From the NCBI GenBank assembly GCA_002451155.1, contig DKBG01000314.1, forward strand, positions 1 through 5,060: a DNA stretch of 5,060 bases. The letters run 5' to 3'. The notes below the pieces were generated by a model. It searched no databases. It was not told the origin of the DNA and was given only the letters and a program-made list of their open reading frames with translations. Positions 1 through 5,060 of this stretch are shown here, piece after piece. Source of the stretch: Ignavibacteria bacterium UBA6906 (lineage in GTDB: Bacteria; Bacteroidota; Ignavibacteria; UBA10030; UBA6906). Numbering within the stretch: position 1 is the first letter of the stretch; each line of letters opens with the position of its first letter. Both the position numbers and the translations under genes were made by a program.

Positions 1-260
1 GCAAGGGCATCTCCACCATCGCCGGAGTTCAAGCGATTTCTTGAGCGCTACGCCCTCAAGGATCGCAACCGCCGCTACCCCCTTTCCACAGTCGGTCTCC
101 CCAGGTCCACCCACCAATCGACCCATCACTCAAGCCTGAACGCATCCTCTCCATTCAGACCGACCGCGATGTCAGACGGGACTACACCGTCACTCTCGGT
201 GCCACCCACATGCAGCCCCTGAAAGGGCCGTGTGTCTTGACTCGCCCCGAACAGCATTGC
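1..260 (+). pseudogene. Decayed C-terminal remnant of an integrase-type (DDE) transposase
   Basis: Two overlapping plus-strand frames read like pieces of one protein. The frame starting at base 1 gives SPEFKRFLERYALKDRNRRY (about 16-78). The frame starting at base 3, usable from about 99, gives PPIDPSLKPERILSIQ and then TDRDVRRDYTVTLGATHMQP (about 111-221), with a decaying tail LKGPCVLTRPEQ. From memory of the family, a pattern of the type 'hxRPL...LDRILSIQTxRxVxxDxTVxhxxxxYQL' is the usual C-terminal beta-strand region of integrase-core transposases (ISNCY-like groups), and the first piece fits the 'EYNxRFA' segment just before it. Joining the pieces needs a frameshift near 80-105, and the catalytic core would lie left of the window. 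The right edge is approximate because there is no clear stop in the second frame: it runs open into the cytochrome gene. No terminal inverted repeat was recognised. The family assignment rests on motif recall, not on a search. Confidence 0.5.
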
Positions 261-291
261 CCGGACTGTTTCACACTCGGCGTTGGTCGGT

Positions 292-337
292 CGATCATTG
301 TTGATCGCCTCTCAAGAGTCTGCAGAATTGTTGATCG
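292..337. promoter_or_regulatory. Operator-like palindrome and 30-bp-spaced repeat upstream of the cytochrome gene
   Basis: CGATCA (292-297) and TGATCG (302-307) form a perfect 6-bp inverted repeat around TTGT. The 11-mer ATTGTTGATCG occurs at 297-307 and again exactly 30 bp later at 327-337, so the second site keeps one half of the palindrome. The spacing of nearly three helical turns would place two bound dimers on the same face of the DNA. A weak sigma70-like pair overlaps it: TTGATC (301-306) and CAGAAT (323-328), 16 bp apart, each matching four of six consensus bases. The site lies about 130-175 bp before the cytochrome start, leaving a long leader. The repeats are seen directly; the regulatory role is inferred. 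Confidence 0.3.
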
Positions 338-450
338 GCCGTTTGCTTCTTCTCCGTTTTTTCGCTATTGGTGTGCGGCGGGAGGGACGCGCGAGGAGGG
401 TTCTATTCTCGAAATTTCGGTTCGAAATCTGTTTCGTTCTTTGCACACCA

Positions 451-460
451 GGGAGGAGAG
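451..460 (+). promoter_or_regulatory. Ribosome binding site that fixes the cytochrome start
   Basis: The purine-rich gggaggagag ends 7 nt before the ATG at 468. The reading frame stays open far upstream, with an earlier ATG at 210, but that one has no comparable site and would add 86 residues without signal-peptide character. The 468 start instead gives MKR followed at once by a hydrophobic segment. Confidence 0.8.
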
Positions 461-467
461 ATTCGAT

Positions 468-1724
468 ATGAAACGCGCGCTCAAAATCGCCGGAGCCGTT
501 CTTGCACTTGCTGTTGTCCTGCTGCTCCTCTTTTCGGGGTATGTCCTCTTGGTCTGGGACCGACCGGTAGACCGTCCGGTGATAGCCATGACGGCACGCA
601 GAGATTCTGCAACCGTCGCGCGCGGTGAGTACCTCTTCAAAACTACCTGGCAATGCTGGGGCTGCCACCAGGCAGAGTCACGCGGTTCAAATCTGCCTCC
701 GAGCGGCGCCGGTGTATTCGATCTTCGGACCACGGGACCAGGTTTTGGCGTATTCTACAGCGCAAATATATCTCCCGACTCGGCGACAGGTATAGGAGGC
801 TGGTCCGATGGCGAAATTGTCCGGGCTATTCGTGAGGGCGTTCGCAGAGACGGCCGGGTCCTCTTCCCGATCATGCCTGTCGATTGGCTCCACGGTCTTT
901 CGGACGAAGACGCGCTGGCACTCGTCTCCTACCTACGGAGTATTCCAGCTGTCCGCAACAGCGTGCCGGCAAACGAGCCGTCCTTTTTTGCAGAGACCCT
1001 TCTTGCACTGAACGTCATCTCTCCGCCTCCTCCGATCGAAAATCCTGTCGTGGCTCCTCCTGCGACGTCGACCCTCGAATACGGCCGCTACCTGGCTACA
1101 TCGGCGGCAGGATGCGCTGACTGTCACACTCCCCGCAATCTCCAGAATGGTGAATTCTATCTGGATAGTCTCTTTACCGGCAGCTCGATACTTTTCGGTG
1201 AGGCGGAGGGAGAGCCGCTTCTCTCCTATGCCCGCAATATCCGGCCCGATTCAGCCACCGGAATCGGGCATTGGGGTGAGGAAGATTTCATCAGAGCTGT
1301 TACCGCAGGATATCGGCCTGACGGCACGGCGCTGGATCCTCACATGCCGTATCCACAGTACAAGAATATAAACCCGGCTGACCTGCATGCGATCTATCTC
1401 TATCTCCGATCGCTGCCCCCCATTTCACGGACCATGCCTCGGCCGAAATATTCTTCTGCTGTCGCGGCTTCCGCGGCCGGGGTCGACCGGGGCCGGTTGC
1501 TCTTTGATGCAAGATGCCGAGCCTGCCATGGTGATCGGGGAACTGCCTCTGATGTTACCTCGGTCCGGCTTGCAGAGGCCACGCCTCTCTACACTGATGA
1601 CGACCTCAGAAATTTCGTGGGAGAAGGCCAGATTGAACTGAAAATGCCGGGGTTTAGCAGGACGCTATCGCCCTCCGACCTCAATGACATCATAGCCTAT
1701 ATTCGAACCTGGGAGCGTCAATGA
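468..1724 (+). CDS. Membrane-anchored triheme cytochrome c
   Basis: This 418-residue protein begins with a short basic stretch (MKRALK) and a hydrophobic segment at about residues 7-30. It looks like an uncleaved anchor or signal peptide that places the rest in the periplasm. Three heme c attachment motifs are visible: CWGCH (63-67), CADCH (216-220) and CRACH (350-354). Likely axial methionines in MP contexts are M136, M293 and M393. The first two domains are clear internal repeats sharing N-I-x-P-D-S-A-T-G-I-G-x-W (100-112 and 257-269) and DG...MP (128-137 and 285-294). A proline-rich linker (186-198) joins them, and the third domain is shorter. Length and plan resemble the triheme cytochrome subunits of membrane-bound alcohol, gluconate or other periplasmic dehydrogenases, which pass electrons to quinone or a terminal oxidase. 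No dehydrogenase gene lies beside it here, so the electron donor is unknown. The downstream DUF255 gene starts 40 nt after its stop, suggesting an operon. Cytochrome identity is certain; the physiological role is not. Confidence 0.93.
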   Translation: MKRALKIAGAVLALAVVLLLLFSGYVLLVWDRPVDRPVIAMTARRDSATVARGEYLFKTTWQCWGCHQAESRGSNLPPSGAGVFDLRTTGPGFGVFYSANISPDSATGIGGWSDGEIVRAIREGVRRDGRVLFPIMPVDWLHGLSDEDALALVSYLRSIPAVRNSVPANEPSFFAETLLALNVISPPPPIENPVVAPPATSTLEYGRYLATSAAGCADCHTPRNLQNGEFYLDSLFTGSSILFGEAEGEPLLSYARNIRPDSATGIGHWGEEDFIRAVTAGYRPDGTALDPHMPYPQYKNINPADLHAIYLYLRSLPPISRTMPRPKYSSAVAASAAGVDRGRLLFDARCRACHGDRGTASDVTSVRLAEATPLYTDDDLRNFVGEGQIELKMPGFSRTLSPSDLNDIIAYIRTWERQ

Positions 1725-1764
1725 GCGTACGGGATCATTCGGGATGAAGAGGGAAATCTGACTG

Positions 1765-3870
1765 ATGGCTAATCGCCTGCTTAATGAAAAGAGCCCCTAC
1801 CTTCAGCAGCATGCGCACAATCCCGTAGACTGGTATCCCTGGGGAGAGGGGGCGTTTGCGAAAGCGCGGTCCGAACAGAAACCCATATTCCTCTCCGTCG
1901 GGTATTCGACATGTCACTGGTGCCATGTCATGGAGAAGGAATCGTTTGAGAACGAGACGATCGCGGGGCTCCTGAACGAGCATTTCGTCCCGGTCAAGGT
2001 GGATAGGGAGGAACGCCCGGATGTGGACCGTATCTATATGTCGTCGCTTCAGGCGATGGGGCAGGACGGAGGTTGGCCGATGTCGATATTTCTCACCCCG
2101 GAGCTGAAACCCTTCTGGGGTGGAACATACTTTCCTCCTGAGAGCCGGCACGGAAGGACAGGCTTTCCGGATATTCTTCGAAGGATTCATGATGTCTGGA
2201 GTAGCGAGCGGAGCCGTGCGCTTGAGGCAGGGGAATCTCTCACCGGCTATCTGGGCGACATTTCGCGGGCGAAGCTGGCAGACCGTGATCCTTCCAGCGG
2301 GGTAATTGCTCTCTGTTTCGAGCAGCTCGAGAAAACCTATGATCCCGAGTGTGGAGGGTTTGGGCGCGGGCCGAAGTTTCCCCGACCGGCCAGTCTGGAT
2401 TTCCTGCTCCGATACAGTTCCCGGACCGGCTCCGGGCGGGCGGGCGAGATGGTGCGCCGGACCCTTTCGTCGATGGCCGGCGGCGGAATGTACGACCAGA
2501 TCGGCGGGGGGTTCCATCGGTATTCCGTGGACCGGGAATGGCGCCTCCCACATTTTGAAAAAATGCTCTATGACCAGGCACAGTTGCTTTCACTCTACAG
2601 TTCAGCGTACCGACATTCGGGCCACCCGGAAGATCTGAGGATCGTCCGGGAAACAGCGGACTATGTGCTGCGGGAGCTGACATCGCCCGACGGAGGCTTC
2701 TATTCGGCGGAGGATGCCGATAGTCCTAGGCCGGAGAACCCGGACGAATCGGGTGAGGGTGCCTGCTATCTCTGGACCCTGGCGGAGATCAAAGCCGCGC
2801 TGGAAGACGATGCGCCGGTCTTTGTCGCGGCATACGGGATCCTGGCGGAGGGGAACGCCCCATTTGACCCGCAACGGGAATTCGTCGGGAGAAACATCCC
2901 CTATTGCGCCGCGACGCACGAGTCAGTTGCGGAGAAGCTCCGCCTGGATCCGAGCGCTGTCCGGTCGACTCTGGAGCGTGCGCGAGGTGTGCTTCTAAAG
3001 ATCCGGGAATTTCGCCCGCGCCCGCAACGGGATGACAAGATCCTGACCTCTTGGAACGGCTTGATGATCAGCGGGTTCACGGATGCCTATGCAGTGCTGG
3101 AGGATGGCATCTACAGGCGGACTGCCGAGCGCGCGGCTGAATTCGTGCTGCGCCATCTCCGGGATCGCTCCACCGGATTGTTGATGCGTCGATACAGAAA
3201 CTCCGAGGTACGCCAGGAAGGGTTCCTTGACGATTACGCGTTTGTTGTCAAGGGGCTCATTGACCTGTACGAAATAACAGGGACGTGGGCCTGGCTCCGT
3301 GACGCTCTAACGCTGACGGAGATGCAGATACGCCTGTTCCGGGATGAGTCAGGGGGCGGGTTTTTCGATACGACGGGAACTGACCAGTCCATCCTGGTCC
3401 GGATGAAGGAACAGCATGATGGTGCTGAACCGGCAGGGAATTCGATTACGGCGTGTAATCTCATTCGGCTTGGCCGGGCTACAGGCAGGGCGGAGTGGGT
3501 TGCGCTGGCACGGGATATATTCCGGTCGTTCCGTCCGATGCTTGAGAAACAACCTGTTGCCCTCCCGGCGATGATTACAGCGCTTGATTTCTCCACTTCC
3601 GCGGCGGCTCAGGTCGTTCTCGCAGGAAACGTAGAGGATCCTGCGTCGCATGAGCTTCGCAGGCAGATTACCGCGCGGTATCTTCCGCATCTCTCCATTT
3701 TGTATGCGGACGGGGGGGAGGGGCAGGCATTTCTCTCGGCGGGTATCCCTGCACTTGGGGGGATGAGCACCATAGACGGAAAACCGGCCGCCTACGTATG
3801 CAGGGATTTTGTATGTGCGCTGCCGACCGGGGACCCGGCACACCTGTCGGCGCTCCTTGACGCCCTATAA
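1765..3870 (+). CDS. DUF255 thioredoxin-like/alpha-barrel protein (YyaL/SPATA20 family)
   Basis: This 701-residue protein is near the usual length for bacterial members of the family. The N-terminal domain (about 1-165) is a thioredoxin-like fold of the DUF255 type. It has the family signatures SPYLQQHAHNPVDWYPWG (10-27), KPIFLSVGYSTCHWCHVM (39-56, CxxC at C50/C53), KVDREERPD and GGWP. The rest is a six-hairpin, glycosidase-like alpha/alpha barrel: KFPRP, the GGGMYDQIGGGFHRYS segment before residue 254, PHFEKMLYDQA (262-272), AEDADS (315-320), DDKILTSWNG (423-432), GFLDDYAF (486-493) and PAGNS (556-560). The C-terminus with AYVCRDFVCALP looks intact. There is no signal peptide, so it should be cytoplasmic. 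The molecular function of this widespread family is poorly defined; a redox role is suggested by the fold and CxxC, and a carbohydrate- or N-acylglucosamine epimerase-like role by the barrel. The ATG at 1765 follows a modest Shine-Dalgarno (aagaggg, 1747-1753) with an 11-nt gap. It probably shares a transcript with the cytochrome gene. Confidence 0.95.
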   Translation: MANRLLNEKSPYLQQHAHNPVDWYPWGEGAFAKARSEQKPIFLSVGYSTCHWCHVMEKESFENETIAGLLNEHFVPVKVDREERPDVDRIYMSSLQAMGQDGGWPMSIFLTPELKPFWGGTYFPPESRHGRTGFPDILRRIHDVWSSERSRALEAGESLTGYLGDISRAKLADRDPSSGVIALCFEQLEKTYDPECGGFGRGPKFPRPASLDFLLRYSSRTGSGRAGEMVRRTLSSMAGGGMYDQIGGGFHRYSVDREWRLPHFEKMLYDQAQLLSLYSSAYRHSGHPEDLRIVRETADYVLRELTSPDGGFYSAEDADSPRPENPDESGEGACYLWTLAEIKAALEDDAPVFVAAYGILAEGNAPFDPQREFVGRNIPYCAATHESVAEKLRLDPSAVRSTLERARGVLLKIREFRPRPQRDDKILTSWNGLMISGFTDAYAVLEDGIYRRTAERAAEFVLRHLRDRSTGLLMRRYRNSEVRQEGFLDDYAFVVKGLIDLYEITGTWAWLRDALTLTEMQIRLFRDESGGGFFDTTGTDQSILVRMKEQHDGAEPAGNSITACNLIRLGRATGRAEWVALARDIFRSFRPMLEKQPVALPAMITALDFSTSAAAQVVLAGNVEDPASHELRRQITARYLPHLSILYADGGEGQAFLSAGIPALGGMSTIDGKPAAYVCRDFVCALPTGDPAHLSALLDAL

Positions 3871-3908
3871 ATAGAGCCGCCGGCGGTATTTTCGCCGGCG
3901 TCGTCTAT
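3871..3908. terminator. Strong GC-rich hairpin between convergent genes
   Basis: CGCCGGCG at 3878-3885 pairs perfectly with CGCCGGCG at 3893-3900 across a 7-nt loop (gtatttt). ATAGA (3871-3875) and TCTAT (3904-3908) can extend the stem past a small internal loop. It begins directly after the DUF255 stop codon and lies in the 56-nt gap between two gene ends, where a bidirectional terminator is expected. There is no proper U-tract on either side, so intrinsic termination may be weak, or the structure may mainly protect 3' ends. Confidence 0.6.
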
Positions 3909-3926
3909 ATGCCCGTCACAATTCCA

Positions 3927-4679
3927 TCAATGCTCGACGACCTCCGAGGTGGCAAAGTCTGTGGTGAAAGTCTTTCCGTTGACGACGATCTCTGCCAGAC
4001 CGTTTCCACTGAATCGCACTTCCGCGTTGAGTGAAAACTTCGTGCCTCCACTCGCTTCACCGTTCAGCATCACCGTCATGGTGCCTCCGGTTATGCGATG
4101 TGTAGCCTTGGCCACGGTGACATCGCCAAGAGTAGAGGTCATCCGGGTCTGAACCCGCCAATTCTCTCTCGTTTTGAAGTCCTCCGTTCCCAATCGAAGG
4201 TAGGTGCCGTTGAATCTCAGTGTCTGCGTTGTGAGATCACTGACGACGAGCGCTGCGTGGGCACTGTCATCAGAGGACAGTCGCGGAGTCTCATAGATCC
4301 CGCGCATATCCCAGGTGAGGGCGAGCGTGTTGGTGGTGACGAGGTCAAACACGAGATGGAACGTATACGCATAGCTGTAGTTCCCCGTGCGGGTCCGGGT
4401 CACGATCGTGTCGAGGATGATCAGCATTGGCGATGATGTTCCGCCTGTTTTCGGAAGTGAACCGCCCGCCAAAACAATTGCCGCATCTTCAATCTGACTT
4501 GTCAATCCCGCAGTCGATGTGCCAGACCCGATTGCCGCAGCCACAAGAGAAGCAACATCTTCGTCTGCAATCCCATTACTCGCCGTGACGGCGTCGTCCT
4601 TGCAGCCGACGCCTGTGAGGAGCGTAGCTCCGAGAATGATGATTGCCATGGTATATGGTGAAATATCTGTTTTTCGCAT
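3927..4679 (-). CDS. Predicted lipoprotein of unknown function
   Basis: This 250-residue protein starts with MRKTDISPYTMAIIILGATL and continues to LTGVGC, a hydrophobic signal ending in a lipobox-like site with Cys26. It is the only cysteine in the protein, which supports lipid attachment there, although glycine at -3 is atypical. Residues after it (KDD) include an acidic pair. Residues about 30-75 are rich in Ala, Ser, Gly and Thr and look like a flexible spacer. The remainder (about 83-247) is Thr-rich with alternating polar and hydrophobic stretches such as GNYSYAYTFHLVFDLV, TQTLRFNGTYLRLG and GTKFSLNAEVRFSGNGLAEI, which suggests an all-beta fold. I do not recognise the family. The ATG is well supported by aggagga (complement of 4687-4693) 7 nt upstream. 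It is transcribed toward the DUF255 gene and shares only the hairpin region with it. Probable location is the inner or outer membrane facing the periplasm, or the cell surface. Confidence 0.85.
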   Translation of the reverse strand: MRKTDISPYTMAIIILGATLLTGVGCKDDAVTASNGIADEDVASLVAAAIGSGTSTAGLTSQIEDAAIVLAGGSLPKTGGTSSPMLIILDTIVTRTRTGNYSYAYTFHLVFDLVTTNTLALTWDMRGIYETPRLSSDDSAHAALVVSDLTTQTLRFNGTYLRLGTEDFKTRENWRVQTRMTSTLGDVTVAKATHRITGGTMTVMLNGEASGGTKFSLNAEVRFSGNGLAEIVVNGKTFTTDFATSEVVEH

Positions 4680-4741
4680 CGCAGTGTCCTCCTGACTCCC
4701 GCATTCGTTGCCGTTTTCGAGACCACGGCACAGGTATCCTT

Positions 4742-4769
4742 GGTGGCAAGACGCAAATCACATGCCACC
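4742..4769. promoter_or_regulatory. Inverted repeat in the leader of the lipoprotein gene
   Basis: GGTGGCA (4742-4748) and TGCCACC (4763-4769) are a perfect 7-bp inverted repeat with a 14-nt spacer. The start-proximal arm is 62 bp upstream of the lipoprotein ATG. It could be an operator for a dimeric regulator (half-sites 21 bp apart, two helical turns) or a hairpin in the 5' leader. I found no convincing -35/-10 pair around it, so the role is open. Confidence 0.3.
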
Positions 4770-4809
4770 TGGAAGTGTCACAAAACGGAGGAAATTGTGG
4801 AATGATTTC

Positions 4810-4908
4810 ATGCATCCGGATGAAGAATCCACATTCCTCGAGACTTGTTATGAATGGAAGAAGATCGCCAACCAGACGGTTGAGCAGATAAACCGTCCCG
4901 CGCGGTGA
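4810..4908 (+). CDS. Doubtful small reading frame, possibly a gene fragment
   Basis: From the ATG at 4810 this gives a 32-residue peptide, MHPDEESTFLETCYEWKKIA and then NQTVEQINRPAR. Its mix of acidic, aromatic and amphipathic-helix residues looks more like real protein than the other frames here. A TTG at 4795 would add KLWNDF-type residues but sits only 3 nt after GGAGG (4787-4791), while the ATG at 4810 is 18 nt from it; neither spacing is good. The frame is open further left to 4696, but that part (RPRHRYPWW...) does not look protein-like. It could be a small protein, the surviving C-terminus of a lost gene next to the repeat element, or chance. I recognise no family. Confidence 0.2.
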   Translation: MHPDEESTFLETCYEWKKIANQTVEQINRPAR

Positions 4909-4924
4909 GGAGAATTCCGAGGCT

Positions 4925-5039
4925 GAATCGCCCCGATGGGGCTCTTTTCTTCTTTGCTCTTGCACTAAACCCACGGCTCCTCATGGGAACTTCAATTCAG
5001 TCGCCGTGGGCTAGTAGAAGAATCGCCCCTACGGGGCTC
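4925..5039. repeat. REP/BIME-like palindromic repeat element
   Basis: A 20-bp unit beginning GAATCGCCCC occurs at 4925-4944 and again at 5020-5039, in the same orientation with 18 of 20 bases identical. Both differences fall in the 3-nt loop (GAT or TAC) of a hairpin, GCCCC/GGGGC (4930-4934/4938-4942 and 5025-5029/5033-5037), so the stems are conserved while the loops vary. Between them is a larger inverted repeat, CCCACGGC (4970-4977) with GCCGTGGG (5003-5010), around a 25-nt loop. TTCTTCT (4947-4953) can pair with AGAAGAA (5016-5022) to extend it. Composite elements with 'cccacggc...gccgtggg' next to 'gcccc...ggggc' are a recurring intergenic form in several bacterial phyla, comparable to REP/BIME elements mobilised by RAYT transposases; this link is from recall. 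No RAYT gene is in the window. Confidence 0.7.
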
Positions 5040-5060
5040 CAACCGATTGACAATGGACGA

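Noticed and set aside
336..361. Possible terminator ending in gtttttt after the transposase remnant
   Set aside because: There is a T-run at 355-361, but only the short cggccg palindrome precedes it and no stable stem adjoins the T-run.
210..467. An 86-residue N-terminal extension of the cytochrome frame from the ATG at 210
   Set aside because: The 468 ATG has a strong, well-spaced ribosome binding site and opens directly into a signal/anchor sequence. The extension has no such features, and its first part overlaps the transposase remnant.
1912..1926. CHWCH in the DUF255 protein matches the CxxCH heme c motif
   Set aside because: It is the conserved family CxxC in a thioredoxin-like domain, and the protein has no export signal, so covalent heme attachment is not expected.
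1735..2553. Long minus-strand open frame of 272 codons opposite the DUF255 gene
   Set aside because: It lies fully antisense to a well-conserved coding region in GC-rich sequence, its product is rich in Arg and Pro without recognisable motifs, and it is best explained as a shadow frame.
4576..4974. Minus-strand open frame of 132 codons covering the lipoprotein start
   Set aside because: It overlaps the well-supported lipoprotein start in another frame and runs from the repeat element into an Arg-rich end, with no sign of coding selection.
1..5060. CRISPR array, tRNA, rRNA or riboswitch
   Set aside because: No regularly spaced repeats beyond the two-unit element at 4925-5039 were seen, and no tRNA-like cloverleaf, rRNA core or recognisable riboswitch sequence was found by eye.

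Overview
The window holds three complete protein genes, a decayed transposase tail at the left edge and a REP-like palindromic repeat at the right edge. Base composition is moderately GC-rich, and the genes have purine-rich Shine-Dalgarno sites (gggaggagag, aggagga). A membrane-anchored multiheme c-type cytochrome and a predicted lipoprotein point to a diderm (Gram-negative-type) bacterium with a respiratory chain. The phylum cannot be fixed from this sequence alone.

Layout: positions 1 to about 260 carry a frameshifted C-terminal remnant of an integrase-type (DDE) transposase. Positions 260-467 are the leader of the first gene and contain a 16-bp palindrome (292-307) and an 11-bp direct repeat with a 30-bp period (297-307 and 327-337). 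Positions 468-1724 (+) encode a 418-residue triheme cytochrome c with an N-terminal membrane anchor. After a 40-nt gap, 1765-3870 (+) encodes a 701-residue DUF255/YyaL/SPATA20-type protein: a thioredoxin-like domain with a CHWC motif followed by an alpha/alpha-barrel domain. A strong hairpin (3878-3900) follows and separates it from a convergent gene, 3927-4679 (-), which encodes a 250-residue predicted lipoprotein of unknown function. Positions 4680-5060 contain the lipoprotein leader with a 7-bp inverted repeat (4742-4748/4763-4769), a doubtful small (+) reading frame ending at 4908, and a REP/BIME-like element at 4925-5039.

How the genes may work together: the cytochrome and DUF255 genes are co-directional, closely spaced and followed by one hairpin, so they are probably co-transcribed. 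The cytochrome should pass electrons in the periplasm, most likely from a dehydrogenase not encoded here. The DUF255 protein has no export signal and should act in the cytoplasm, so a direct physical partnership is not evident. The lipoprotein is a separate unit on the other strand. I see no convincing new multi-gene system; the most notable items are the repeat element, the operator-like palindrome and the unrecognised lipoprotein.
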